Positions 34,594 through 43,834 are shown, counted from the first letter of the stretch. The stretch: DNA of 54,945 bases from JBLHKW01 sp047618565 (GCA_047618565.1 JBLHKW010000008.1:1-54945), one strand, 5' to 3'. Numbers and translations are program-made. Notes: a model not told the origin generated them from the letters alone.

Positions 34594-36213
34594 ATGGTTC
34601 GTCACCTTCACGTAGCAGGCACGGTACTCGCGACAGGCCTTCTCGCTCTTTCAGCGCCTGCGCAGCAGGCGAACCGAGTCCAGGGGACAGCATCCCCGTC
34701 CTCCTTGGTGCCGGCCGGCCCCGATTGCAACCGCAATGGCATCGACGATGGGACCGACCTGTCCCTCGGCACGAGCCAGGACTGCGACGGCAACCTCATC
34801 CCGGACGAATGCGATCTTGGACGCGTGACCCTGCTATCGGAGTCCTTCGAGGCCGGGCTACCGGCTGATTGGAGTGCGACCGGACAGTGGCACGTCACGG
34901 GCGCGTGCTCGCCGATCCCGCGCTGTGATGGACTGAGCTACGCCTACTTTGGCAACGACAACGACTGCAGCTTCAATAACTTTGGCTTCAATCTAGCAGG
35001 CGAGATGTCGTTACCGCCCATCGCCCTTCCTGCCGGGGCGCAGCTGATCGAGCTGACCTATTGCTCGTCCTACGAGGGCGAGGGCGAGGAACCGTACGAT
35101 GCTGCCGACGTGACCATCAACAACATTTATGTCGATCACGTATCGGTGACACCGCAGCACTCGTGGCAGACACGCACGCTCGATCTCAGCGCGTACGCGG
35201 GCCAGTCCATCTCCGTGCAGTTTCGCTTCAATGCCGGCGACGCATTCTCCAACTTCGTGCGCGGCTGGCAGGTAGACGACGTGCGCCTGACCTACTCCGT
35301 CGGGCCTGCGGGCGCGGATTGCAATTCCGACGGGGTTCCGGACGTATGCGAGGTCGACTGCAACCTCAACGGGATGCCCGACGACTGTGATTTCGGCCTT
35401 GGGCTTGCTGAGGACTGCAACCTCAATGGCATTCCCGACGAGTGCGACATAGCGCTTGGCTCCAGCGCCGACTGCAACCGGAACGGCATCCCGGACGAGT
35501 GCGACCTGTCGATCTCTCTTCCTGCCGCGCTGGACAACCTGGCAAACAACGCAGCGGCGATCACCGGGCTGTTCCCGGACACCTTGGAGTTCTACGGGGG
35601 CCTCGTAGGGACCTGCATCAACCAGGGACCCAGCTTCGAGTCGTTGCTGTTCAACTGCGGAAACAGGCTCAACACGGACCTTCAGAGCGGGATCGACTAC
35701 ACCAACGGCACACCGATTTCGTCGGCAGCCTTTGGCCCGGGCAGCACCTACTTCACGGCCAAGTACCCTGGCCTGTTCGTCATGGCTGCTACGGGTTGTT
35801 CGATCGACAGATTCGAAATCAGTGGGCAGACCCTCTTCGATGCCAGCACCGTGGACAGCCTGGTGATCACGACGACCGTCGGCGGTGAGGTCTACACGGG
35901 GTTCGTCAAGCGTACCTACGGGCCCGCGGCCGGGGCCATGCCCGGTTCCATCAACCAGATCCTGATCGTGCCCGGTGATGGAGCCAGCGTTACCCACACG
36001 TTTTCGCCTGACGTGACCTCGAACGAGCAGGTCCTCGACGGACTGGCAGCTATCGACCGCATCTATTACGCGCTGGTCTCTCGTCTTGGGGCCGAGGGGC
36101 TCGCGCTGCGACATGTGGATGCTCGCGAGGTCATGCGGGCTGTGCTCGCGAGTTTCCCCGCGCCATTCTCCGAGGATCTCGACGCCAGCGGGACCCCCGA
36201 CGATTGCGAGTAG
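34594..36213 (+). CDS. Secreted protein with DCNxNGIPDxCD calcium-type repeats
   Basis: 539 residues with a signal peptide (1-25, ends APAQQ). At least six short repeats of the type DCNLNGIPDECD occur near residues 44-73 and 245-310, plus a last copy DLDASGTPDDCE at the C-terminus. These dockerin- or thrombospondin-3-like Asp/Asn loops probably bind calcium and are common in planctomycete surface proteins. Between the blocks a beta-sandwich-like region (about 80-240) contains FEAGLPADWSATGQWHVTG, resembling MAM or jelly-roll domains. The ATG has an AAGGAG ribosome site six bases upstream. A hairpin terminator follows. Role unknown; surface or matrix protein is likely. Confidence 0.85.
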   Translation: MVRHLHVAGTVLATGLLALSAPAQQANRVQGTASPSSLVPAGPDCNRNGIDDGTDLSLGTSQDCDGNLIPDECDLGRVTLLSESFEAGLPADWSATGQWHVTGACSPIPRCDGLSYAYFGNDNDCSFNNFGFNLAGEMSLPPIALPAGAQLIELTYCSSYEGEGEEPYDAADVTINNIYVDHVSVTPQHSWQTRTLDLSAYAGQSISVQFRFNAGDAFSNFVRGWQVDDVRLTYSVGPAGADCNSDGVPDVCEVDCNLNGMPDDCDFGLGLAEDCNLNGIPDECDIALGSSADCNRNGIPDECDLSISLPAALDNLANNAAAITGLFPDTLEFYGGLVGTCINQGPSFESLLFNCGNRLNTDLQSGIDYTNGTPISSAAFGPGSTYFTAKYPGLFVMAATGCSIDRFEISGQTLFDASTVDSLVITTTVGGEVYTGFVKRTYGPAAGAMPGSINQILIVPGDGASVTHTFSPDVTSNEQVLDGLAAIDRIYYALVSRLGAEGLALRHVDAREVMRAVLASFPAPFSEDLDASGTPDDCE

Positions 36214-36258
36214 TGGGAGCATTGCGGCCACTGGCCGTTCCGGAGCCGGGCGTCCATT

Positions 36259-36304
36259 AAACACGCCGGCCCCGCGCGAATCTCGCGCAGGGCCGGCGGT
36301 GTTT
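36259..36304. terminator. Bidirectional terminator between convergent genes
   Basis: AAACAC-GCCGGCCC (36259-36272) pairs with GGGCCGGC-GTGTTT (36290-36304) with one bulge; an inner GCGCGA/TCGCGC helix closes on a three-base loop. A-rich and T-rich ends on each side suit both strands. It separates the repeat protein gene from the copper protein gene. Confidence 0.75.
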
Positions 36305-36346
36305 GCCATCAGAGAGGCTCTCGCGAGCTCTCCTTGCGTGCGCGTA

Positions 36347-36826
36347 CTAGTTGACCGCGGAGGCCAGGTTGCTGCGGCGCTTGAGCTGGAAGGCACCGAA
36401 TCCGAGCAGCAGCACGGACATGGTGACCAGGCCCCACTCACCCATGGTGGGAACGGGTGCAGCGGCCTGGACCGTGATCGTTCCGAACATCCCGACGGGG
36501 ACGTGCGGCTCGCACAGGTAGCAGATCGTGCCCGCGTCGTTGAACTGAAGGGTGTAGGTGTCCACGGCGCCCGGGAAGCCCGAGCTGAAGCCGCCGTTGT
36601 CGACCGATCCGGTCGTGGCCGGGCAGTCGGTCTCGACCACGTTGTGGTTGCCCGCCATCAGGCTCGTCCACATGATCGAGTCGCCTTCCTGGATGACGAT
36701 GTTCTGGGGGCTGAACTCGATCGCGGAAGAGGTGACGATGTGGGTCGTCTGGGCGAACGAGGGCGCCGCGGCAAGGGACAGAGCGCCCCCGATTGCGACG
36801 ACACGGCGGAGCCAACGATTACTCAT
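36347..36826 (-). CDS. Blue copper (plastocyanin-like) protein with VPTMGEWG C-terminal sorting motif
   Basis: 159 residues. A signal peptide (1-25) leads to a cupredoxin domain with type 1 copper ligands His61 (GNHNVV), Cys105, His108 and Met113 (CYLCEPHVPVGM). After that comes VPTMGEWG (125-132), a membrane helix (about 133-148) and KRR, the layout of IPTL-CTERM sorting signals. It is therefore probably anchored to an envelope membrane as an electron carrier. A TTGACC-N18-TTTTAT promoter candidate lies at 36844-36873 on the minus strand, though it leaves a very short leader. The redox partner is unknown; the dihaem peroxidase in this window is one possibility. Confidence 0.88.
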   Translation of the reverse strand: MSNRWLRRVVAIGGALSLAAAPSFAQTTHIVTSSAIEFSPQNIVIQEGDSIMWTSLMAGNHNVVETDCPATTGSVDNGGFSSGFPGAVDTYTLQFNDAGTICYLCEPHVPVGMFGTITVQAAAPVPTMGEWGLVTMSVLLLGFGAFQLKRRSNLASAVN

Positions 36827-37050
36827 TTTCGATACTCACTTCGATAAAACTAGGGACTGACGATATCGGTCAAATGGGCATCCGACCCTAACAGAATCAC
36901 GGGTTCTGTGGGTGGCGCGATCGGACCTGGCCCAGGGCGGACAGGAGGGCGTGGGTCGGCCTACGGACAGCTCCGCAGGGGAAATACCCCCATGGGTAGG
37001 TCCAGGGGCCCAGGTTGCGGGCCTATCGGGCGCGGTCGGGCGACCCCGGG

Positions 37051-38265
37051 CTAGACCCCGGCGGCCTCGAGCACCTCGTCCTCGGTCAGCTGGCGCGGGG
37101 TGCGCTTGGCGACTTCGAGGACGCTCTCGACGCGGTCGGCGGTGGCCTCGAAACCACGCTTCTCGAGGAAGTAGGTGACGTTCGACTTGCCGCTCATGGG
37201 ACCCACGGCGATGACCTGTTCGAGGCCGAAGAGATCCGCGGGGACGCCCGAGTAGACCCGGTTGGCGAGCCAGGCGTCGCCCTTCTTGAAGGCCTTGATG
37301 ACCGCGGCCGCATGCACGCCCGTCGAGGTCTCGAACGCGTCTTTTCCGAAGACCGGGTAGTTCTTCGAAATGGGCACGCCGATCGACTTGCTCGCGAGCT
37401 CGACGTACTCGCCCAGCCTGGAGAGGTCGTTGTCGATGGTGCCGTTGAGGCGCAGGTTCACGAGCAGCAGGTCCATCTCCGTGTTGCCGGTGCGCTCACC
37501 GACTCCGAGAGCGGTGGCGTGCAGGCGCGTGGCGCCGGCCTGCAGGGCGGCCAGGGAGTTGATCAGGCCCAGGCCGCGGTCGCGGTGACCGTGCCAGTCG
37601 ATGCCGACGTCGACACCCAGCTCGTCGATGATGTCCTTGACGAAGGAGACCAGGCGCATGGTGCCTTCCGGCGTCGCATGGCCACAGGTGTCGCAGATGC
37701 AGACGCGGCGCGCGCCCGCATCGATGGCGGCCGTGTAGAGCGCCTTGACCGTCTCGGGCTTGGCGCGCGTCGTGTCCTCGGTCACGAACATGGCCGGCAG
37801 CCCCTCGTCGGACACGAAGGAGACCGCCTCGGTGGTGAGCTTCAGCATCTTCTCGAGTTCCCAGTTCTCCGCGTACTGCCGGATCTGGCTCGAGCCGATG
37901 AACGTGCATATCTCGATCGGAGAGCCCGTTTCCTGGGCCACGTCGATGGCGGGAGCGATGTCACTCTTCAGGGTGCGGCAGGCCACGTTGGGGGTGATGC
38001 GCAGGTCCGCCATCTCCTTCACGAGCGTGCGGATGGTGTCGCGCGCCCGATCGCTGGCGCCCGGCAGACCGATGTCCGCCGTGTCGATGCCCAGGCCGTC
38101 CATCAGGTGGATCAGCTCCACCTTCTTGTCGAGCTTTGGATCCCGCGCCGAGGGGCTCTGCAGGCCGTCGCGCAGGGTCTCGTCGTCGAACTGAACCCGC
38201 GCAACGTCCGGCAACGGCTCGTTCCAGTCGTAAATCAGGTTTTCGGCGCCGGCGTCACTCGTCAT
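37051..38265 (-). CDS. LeuA/homocitrate synthase-like HMGL-family acyltransferase
   Basis: 404 residues. The TIM barrel begins with QFDDETLRDGLQSP, the metal and Arg/Asp motif of 2-isopropylmalate and homocitrate synthases, and has the HGHRDRGLGLINSLAALQAG metal motif and TGVHAAAVIKA. It lacks the C-terminal leucine-binding regulatory domain of full LeuA (about 510 residues). It could be an isopropylmalate, citramalate or re-citrate synthase. A GAGGAG ribosome site precedes the ATG, and TAGAAT at 38305-38310 is a candidate -10. No leuB/C/D genes are near. Confidence 0.82.
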   Translation of the reverse strand: MTSDAGAENLIYDWNEPLPDVARVQFDDETLRDGLQSPSARDPKLDKKVELIHLMDGLGIDTADIGLPGASDRARDTIRTLVKEMADLRITPNVACRTLKSDIAPAIDVAQETGSPIEICTFIGSSQIRQYAENWELEKMLKLTTEAVSFVSDEGLPAMFVTEDTTRAKPETVKALYTAAIDAGARRVCICDTCGHATPEGTMRLVSFVKDIIDELGVDVGIDWHGHRDRGLGLINSLAALQAGATRLHATALGVGERTGNTEMDLLLVNLRLNGTIDNDLSRLGEYVELASKSIGVPISKNYPVFGKDAFETSTGVHAAAVIKAFKKGDAWLANRVYSGVPADLFGLEQVIAVGPMSGKSNVTYFLEKRGFEATADRVESVLEVAKRTPRQLTEDEVLEAAGV

Positions 38266-38375
38266 TCGGATGCTCCTCGGTCGGATGGCAGGGGGTGACC
38301 GGGCATTCTAACCTGTTCGGGTGTCAGCTGCGCCAAGCTAGCTCCCCCAAAGGCCGAGAGTCGCCGCCCAGAGCG

Positions 38376-38381
38376 TAGAAT
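38376..38381 (+). promoter_or_regulatory. Candidate -10 element TAGAAT before the amidohydrolase
   Basis: TAGAAT ends seven bases before ATG 38389, with no ribosome site, which fits a leaderless transcript. Confidence 0.45.
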
Positions 38382-38388
38382 CCAGCCC

Positions 38389-39810
38389 ATGGGACACCTC
38401 GACCTCTCCACGCGGGCCGCCTTGATGGTGGTCGCTCTCGCGGCTCTCGTCGCGCCCGCCGCCGCACAGTCTGGCTTCGTTCGCGGCGGCAAGCTCTTCG
38501 ACGCGGTCTCCGATGAGCTGCGACCCAACCCGGGCATCTGGTTCGAGGGCGGCAAGATCCTGGGGCTCGGTCCGCGCTCCGACGAGCAGCTGGAGGGCAT
38601 GCCGATCGTCGACGTTCCCGACGGCCACACGATCCTGCCGGGTCTGATCGATCTGCACGCCCACTACGCGGTCGACCTGTTCGGGGAAGGGCGCGTGGAC
38701 GAGCGCGTGGCCATGCCGCTCTTGTTCCTGTCGAACGGCGTTACTACGACGTACACCGCGGGCGAGGTGGATCCGGCGGAGATGCGCAGCCTGCGTTCCA
38801 GGATCGACGCGGGCGAGCTCGTGGGTCCGCGCATCCTGAACTCGGGCCCTTACTTCGGCGCCTGGCGGCGCGGCTGGAATGCGGAGATCAGTGACGAGGA
38901 CCTGGTCAAGGAGATCAGCATGTGGGCCAAGCGTGGCGTCGCGTGCTTCAAGGCCAAGGGCATCACGCCCGCGCACCTGAAGCTGCTCGTGGAGACGGCG
39001 CACAGGCATGGCATCGGTGTCACCGGTCACCTGGACTCGGGCTTTCGCAATTCCGTCAACACGGCCGACGCGATCGCCATGGGCATCGACCGCATCGAGC
39101 ACTTTCTGGGCGGCCCGATGACCCCGCCGGATCGCTCGGCCTACGCGTCTCTCATCGAGGCCCAGCCCGATAGCGACGCCTTCCGGTCCATCGCCGCCAC
39201 CTTTATCGAGCGCGGCACCTACTTCGACGTGACCCTATCGGCCTTTGGCTACGTGGGCAGCCGCGAGTCGCTCGTGTACGAGCAGTTCCACGACGAGCGC
39301 AAGTACTTCACGGCGCACATGCGGTCGGTGCTTGCGGAGCGCCCGGCGCGTGCGTCCATGGACCGCTACCAGCGCATCTTCGAGGCCAAGCACGCCCTGG
39401 TGAAGGCCTTCCACGACGCCGGTGGCGCGCACCTGATCACGGTCGGCACGGACCATGTCAGCTGGGGCGAGTTCCTGGCGCCCTTCGGGATCCACCGCGA
39501 GCTGCACGCGCTCGTGCGCGCCGGACTGCCGCCGGCGAGTGCGCTGAAGGCCGCGACCATCAACGCCGCCCGGGCACTGGGTCGTGGGGACCACTTCGGC
39601 AGCGTGGAGGTGGGCAAATTCGCGGACCTCGCGATCGTGGCCGGAGACCCGACCGACGACATCACCGACACGCGCAACGTCTGGTGCGTCCTGCGCGGCG
39701 GCCAGGTGCACGATCCGGACCGCCTGCGGGCCGCCGCGGTGGGCCGCATCGGGCCGCGGGACGCCGCGGCAGAGTCTGACTGGCAGCCCCGCAGTCCGTC
39801 GAAGAAGTGA
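38389..39810 (+). CDS. Secreted amidohydrolase family protein
   Basis: 473 residues with a signal peptide (about 1-27, ends PAAAQ). The metal-dependent hydrolase core shows HAH in LIDLHAHYAV, a Lys in CFKAKGI that may be the bridging carbamate, His in VTGHLDSG and IEHFLGG, and Asp in TVGTDHVSWGEF. The C-terminal LGRGDHFGSVEVGKFADLAIVAGDP closes the beta-sandwich. Relatives include imidazolonepropionase- and prolidase-like enzymes; the substrate cannot be fixed. Divergent from the LeuA-like gene. Confidence 0.88.
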   Translation: MGHLDLSTRAALMVVALAALVAPAAAQSGFVRGGKLFDAVSDELRPNPGIWFEGGKILGLGPRSDEQLEGMPIVDVPDGHTILPGLIDLHAHYAVDLFGEGRVDERVAMPLLFLSNGVTTTYTAGEVDPAEMRSLRSRIDAGELVGPRILNSGPYFGAWRRGWNAEISDEDLVKEISMWAKRGVACFKAKGITPAHLKLLVETAHRHGIGVTGHLDSGFRNSVNTADAIAMGIDRIEHFLGGPMTPPDRSAYASLIEAQPDSDAFRSIAATFIERGTYFDVTLSAFGYVGSRESLVYEQFHDERKYFTAHMRSVLAERPARASMDRYQRIFEAKHALVKAFHDAGGAHLITVGTDHVSWGEFLAPFGIHRELHALVRAGLPPASALKAATINAARALGRGDHFGSVEVGKFADLAIVAGDPTDDITDTRNVWCVLRGGQVHDPDRLRAAAVGRIGPRDAAAESDWQPRSPSKK

Positions 39811-39918
39811 TCCGGTGCCATCCCAGCATCCCCCACTTCGTCAGCGGGTCGCGGGCCCGATTGACCCATTCGGGCCACTTCTTCTGGCGCGCGGGTTAGT
39901 TTCGGGGTCGGGGAGCGA

Positions 39919-39924
39919 TAAGCT
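39919..39924 (+). promoter_or_regulatory. Candidate -10 element TAAGCT before aspartokinase
   Basis: TAAGCT ends six bases before ATG 39931. The upstream GGGAG at 39911-39915 is too far from the ATG to act as a ribosome site. Confidence 0.35.
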
Positions 39925-39930
39925 CTGGAT

Positions 39931-41286
39931 ATGAGCGGGATCGTGGTGCTCAAGTTCGGGGGTGCGGCCCTCAGGGACGGTGCTTCCGTCGATAGCGCGT
40001 GCCGCATCGTGGCCCAGCGTGGGGGCGATCGGCCTGTGCTGGTGGTCAGCGCCCACGCCGGCGTCACGGACCTGCTCGAGAACGCCGCCCGCGCCGCTGC
40101 CACGGGACGCGTCGATCTGCACGATGTGCGCATCCGGCATCGCTCGATCCTGGCCCAGCTCGGGCTGGATGGCGAGCTCTGCGACCGGCACCTGCGCCAG
40201 CTCCATCAGCTGCTCGAGCAGATCGCTCAAAAGGGACAGCTGCCCCTGCGCGACCTGGACCTGGTGCTGTCCTTCGGCGAGCGCATCAGTGCGCGCATCG
40301 TGGCGCGCGCCCTGGCCGGCCACGGTCTGGAAGCGACGCCGGTCGACGCCTTCGATCTGGGCTTCGTCACCGACTCGAACCACGGACACGCGCGGCCCCT
40401 GGCCGGCATCGGCGCCGACATCAAGTCGGCCATCGATCGCGTACACGGGATCCCGGTCGTCACCGGGTTCCTGGCCCGGGACTCCCACGGGCACCTGACC
40501 ACCCTCGGGCGAAACGGGTCTGACCTGACCGCGTCGGTGCTCGCCGAAGCGCTCGCAGCGCGCGAGATCCAGTTCTGGAAGCCCGTGCCGGGCATCCTGA
40601 CCGCGGATCCCGAGCTCGTGCCCGATGCGCGCTGCATCCCATGGCTGACCTACCTGGAAGCGGCCGAGTGCGCCTTCCACGGCTCGCGTCTACTGCACCC
40701 GGCGAGCGTCGCCCCGGCGTTGCGCGCGGCCGTGGCCGTGCGTGTGCTCGATGTGCGCAAACCGGATGCGCCGGGCACCGTCTTCGTCATGGACACCGAG
40801 GCGCCGGCAGACCAGCGCGGCCCGGTCGCGATCGCCACCAAGGCCGGTGTCGTGCGCATGGACCTGCAGGTCGACGCGCCCGAGGAGCGCGGCGAGCTCG
40901 CGAGCCGTCTGTTCTCGACCCTCGACGAATTCGGTCTGTCACACGGACTGCTGTCCGTCGATGGACTGCGCCTGAGTGCCGTCGTCGAGCCCGGGCCGGG
41001 AATGCCGGGTGCGCTCGATCGGCTCGGTCCGATCGTGACCCTTGCGCACGACCTGGCCGTCGTGGCTGTGGTCGGCAGTGACGTGGGCAGCGACACGGCC
41101 GTGGGCGTCAAGGCTTACGAGACCCTGCGTGCGCATGACATCGACGTCGTCGGCGCGTTCCTCGGAGATCGCGAGCGCAGCCAGTGTTTCCTTGTACATG
41201 GCGCGGATCTGATGCCAGCGGCGCGCGCCCTTCATGCGAACATGCTGACCGCCACACGCGCGGGACAGCCCGGATCGGCGGACTGA
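39931..41286 (+). CDS. Aspartokinase
   Basis: 451 residues. Aspartate kinase phosphorylates aspartate at the head of the Lys/Thr/Met pathway. The N-terminal VLKFGGAAL replaces the common KFGGTSV. SFGERISARI and TTLGRNGSDLTASVLAEAL (usual form GRGGSD) are present. The C-terminal 150 residues have two ACT-like halves (VRMDLQVDAPEERGEL and LAVVAVVGSDVGS) for feedback control. It sits nine bases before mgtE. The substitutions are mild, but a divergent amino acid kinase role cannot be excluded. Confidence 0.85.
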   Translation: MSGIVVLKFGGAALRDGASVDSACRIVAQRGGDRPVLVVSAHAGVTDLLENAARAAATGRVDLHDVRIRHRSILAQLGLDGELCDRHLRQLHQLLEQIAQKGQLPLRDLDLVLSFGERISARIVARALAGHGLEATPVDAFDLGFVTDSNHGHARPLAGIGADIKSAIDRVHGIPVVTGFLARDSHGHLTTLGRNGSDLTASVLAEALAAREIQFWKPVPGILTADPELVPDARCIPWLTYLEAAECAFHGSRLLHPASVAPALRAAVAVRVLDVRKPDAPGTVFVMDTEAPADQRGPVAIATKAGVVRMDLQVDAPEERGELASRLFSTLDEFGLSHGLLSVDGLRLSAVVEPGPGMPGALDRLGPIVTLAHDLAVVAVVGSDVGSDTAVGVKAYETLRAHDIDVVGAFLGDRERSQCFLVHGADLMPAARALHANMLTATRAGQPGSAD

Positions 41287-41294
41287 GAGGGACG

Positions 41295-42647
41295 ATGCCT
41301 GAGCGCGAAAACGTTCCCTCCCTTCCGGACTTCAAAGCCGCGCTGGGGGCATCCCTCGACAAGGCGGCGCAGCTGCTGGCCTCTGTCCACCCGGCGGATG
41401 CGGCCGATTGGCTGCAGGACACCGACCCCGACGATGCCTGGCGCGTGTTCCGTGCGCTCGACACGGAGGCACGCGCCGAACTGCTTGGTTACGCGGACGA
41501 GGGTTTGCGTTCCGTGCTCATCGCGCGCCTCTCGTCCTCGGACCTGAAGGAGCTGGTCGAGGAGCTGCCCTCGGACGAGGCGGTCGACGTGCTGGCCGAG
41601 GCGGACGACCGCATCGCCGAGGACGTGCTGCACTCGATCCCGACCGAGCTGGCCACCGGACTGCGTGAACTGAGCGCCTACCCGGCCGAGAGTGCGGGCG
41701 GTGTCATGGCCACCGAGTTCGTCATGGTGCCGACCGAGATGCGCGTCGGCGACCTGGTCAAGGCCATCCGCAAGGAGGGTGAAGACGCCGACGAGGACAT
41801 GGGTGTCTTTGTCATCGACGCGCGCGGTTGCCCGGTCGGCTACGTTTCCGACCGCGACCTGCTGACGCACTCGATCCACACACCCGTCGACGAGGTGATG
41901 GTCGACCCGTTCACGGTCGATGCCCAGGAGGATCAGGAAGAAGCCGCCAACCTGATCGCCAAGTACAATCTGCAGACCCTGGCCGTCGTCGACGCCGAGG
42001 GTGTCATGCAGGGCGTGATCTCCTTCGACGACGCGCAAGAAATCCTCGAGAGCGAGGTCAGCGAGGACTTCATGCGCCTGGTCGGTACCGCGCCGATCCT
42101 CCAGACGCGCCTGCCGGTCCTCACGCGCGTGCGCCAGCGCCTGCCGCTCATGGCCGTCACCGTCGCGGGCGGCTTGCTCAGCGCACGCATCCTGGGTGAG
42201 TTTCAGGACGCCGACAGCGGATCCGGTGCCGCCATCCTGCGCTACCTGCCCCTGATCATCGGCCTCGCCGGTAACGTCGGCATCCAGTCATCGACCATCC
42301 TGGTGCGCGGCTTCGCGACGGGCGAGGTCGAGCCCCAGCGTGAACGCGCGGTGCTCACGGCGGAGATACAGGTCGGCGTCTTGATCGGCCTGCTGTGCGG
42401 CGGGGTGACCGCATTGATCGCCTCCTGGATGGAACCCGGCCAGCTCGGCGGCGCGGTCGGCATTGCCGTGGCGGTCGCCGTCGCATGGGCAGCGATGCTC
42501 GGCGGCCTGGTACCGGTCGCCTGTCGTCGGCTCGGAATCGACCCGGCCATCGTCGCCGGTCCGTTCCTGATCTGTCTCTCGGACATCAGCGGCTCGGCGA
42601 TTTACGTGGCCGTTGCTCGCACTCTCCTGCCCAGCACGGCTGGCTAG
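41295..42647 (+). CDS. mgtE: Magnesium transporter MgtE
   Basis: 450 residues, the usual MgtE length. The N-terminal superhelical domain (about 10-130) includes LKELVEELPSDEAVDVLAEA, followed by two CBS domains (about 135-260), a plug helix and five membrane helices. The pore segment LIIGLAGNVGIQSSTILVRG is diagnostic. The last helices contain DPAIVAGPFLICLSDISGSAIY. It imports Mg2+ with gating by cytosolic Mg2+. The ATG at 41295 follows GAGAGGG; a longer frame upstream overlaps aspartokinase. Confidence 0.94.
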   Translation: MPERENVPSLPDFKAALGASLDKAAQLLASVHPADAADWLQDTDPDDAWRVFRALDTEARAELLGYADEGLRSVLIARLSSSDLKELVEELPSDEAVDVLAEADDRIAEDVLHSIPTELATGLRELSAYPAESAGGVMATEFVMVPTEMRVGDLVKAIRKEGEDADEDMGVFVIDARGCPVGYVSDRDLLTHSIHTPVDEVMVDPFTVDAQEDQEEAANLIAKYNLQTLAVVDAEGVMQGVISFDDAQEILESEVSEDFMRLVGTAPILQTRLPVLTRVRQRLPLMAVTVAGGLLSARILGEFQDADSGSGAAILRYLPLIIGLAGNVGIQSSTILVRGFATGEVEPQRERAVLTAEIQVGVLIGLLCGGVTALIASWMEPGQLGGAVGIAVAVAVAWAAMLGGLVPVACRRLGIDPAIVAGPFLICLSDISGSAIYVAVARTLLPSTAG

Positions 42648-42661
42648 CTCGGGTCGGTCCG

Positions 42662-43834
42662 TTGCGGGTCAAGAGACTGACGCGGCTGCTGTGGGCATGT
42701 GCGTTGATCGTGCTGGGCGTGTTCGCCCTGCGGACGTTTCTCGGTGACGTCTATCGCATCACGTCCGACTCCATGTTGCCCACGTTGCGCAGCGGCGAGT
42801 ACGTCTTCGTGCGCTACGATCGATCCACACCGCGACGCGGTGATCTCGTCGTGCACGAGCGCGCTGGCCAGGCCGTGGTCAAGCGCGTCGCCGGGCTGGG
42901 CGGCGAGAGCGTTCTGGTCGCGCGCAGTGGCGACCTGATCATCGATGGCGAGCGCCTGCCCCGCAGCCCACGCGAGGGCCTCATCGCGCTCTTCGACGAC
43001 CGCATCCAGGGGCTTGAGGAGCACTTCTCGATCGGCACGGAGAGCGTGCAGCCGTGGACTCACAACGGCGAGCTCGGGGGCTGGGAACTCGACGCACGCG
43101 ACATCGAACGCGGTCGCGCGACCGGTTTGCTGCGGTTGCACCAGCGCATTCGCGATGGCTACCTCGGCCAGGATGGCGAACGCATGTACGGTCGCAACCA
43201 TGTGGGCGATGCGGCGGTGGAGTTCTCGTTTCGCAATCTGTTCGAGCCGGGATCGGCTCCCGATGCCGGTCGCCTGCGGGTCAAGCTTGTCGAAGAGGCG
43301 GATGTGTTCGAGGTCGCGTTCGAACTCGATATGGAGGGCCATGGTGCAGCCGTCACTCTCACACGCCGGGCGGGATCCGTCAGCGAACTCCTCGATGAGC
43401 GTCACGTCGATCTGGAACCGCAGGGCTGGACGCGCGTGCGTTTCGAGAACATCGACAACGTGCTGCACCTGTCCATCGCGGACACCACGCTCTGGAGCAT
43501 TCCCTACGAGCGCAACACCCGTCACCCGAAGGACACGGCCGGTCTCGGCCTGAGCACCGGCGAGCGCGTCTGCGTGGGTGGCGAGCGCTGCCACCTGGTC
43601 CTGCGCGACCTGCGTGTGTGGCGCGATCGTCACTACACCCAGCGCGGGAGCTTTGGCCTGGGGAAACCCCTGACGCTCGCGCCGGACGAGAGTTTTGTGC
43701 TCGGGGACAACTCCGAGGTATCGCGGGACAGTCGCGAATGGGGTGCGGTGCGGCGTGAGAGCCTCTGGGGGAGGGCCACGTGGGTCGTCTGGCCCCTGCG
43801 CTCTATCCGCCCTCTGCGACGCCCCCTAAAATAG
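42662..43834 (+). CDS. Signal peptidase I with large central insertion
   Basis: 390 residues, larger than most SPase I proteins. An N-terminal membrane helix (about 8-27) precedes the catalytic Ser37 in ITSDSMLPTLRSGEYVFV and general base Lys74 in VVKRVAGLGGE. About 240 residues then intervene before the last conserved box (SFVLGDNSEVSRDSREWGAV). The insert reads like a beta-sandwich (FRNLFEPG, VAFELDMEGHGAAVTL, WTRVRFENIDNVLHLSI). The start is TTG 42662, 15 bases after mgtE; no ATG suits. It should cut signal peptides on the outer face of the inner membrane. Confidence 0.85.
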   Translation: MRVKRLTRLLWACALIVLGVFALRTFLGDVYRITSDSMLPTLRSGEYVFVRYDRSTPRRGDLVVHERAGQAVVKRVAGLGGESVLVARSGDLIIDGERLPRSPREGLIALFDDRIQGLEEHFSIGTESVQPWTHNGELGGWELDARDIERGRATGLLRLHQRIRDGYLGQDGERMYGRNHVGDAAVEFSFRNLFEPGSAPDAGRLRVKLVEEADVFEVAFELDMEGHGAAVTLTRRAGSVSELLDERHVDLEPQGWTRVRFENIDNVLHLSIADTTLWSIPYERNTRHPKDTAGLGLSTGERVCVGGERCHLVLRDLRVWRDRHYTQRGSFGLGKPLTLAPDESFVLGDNSEVSRDSREWGAVRRESLWGRATWVVWPLRSIRPLRRPLK

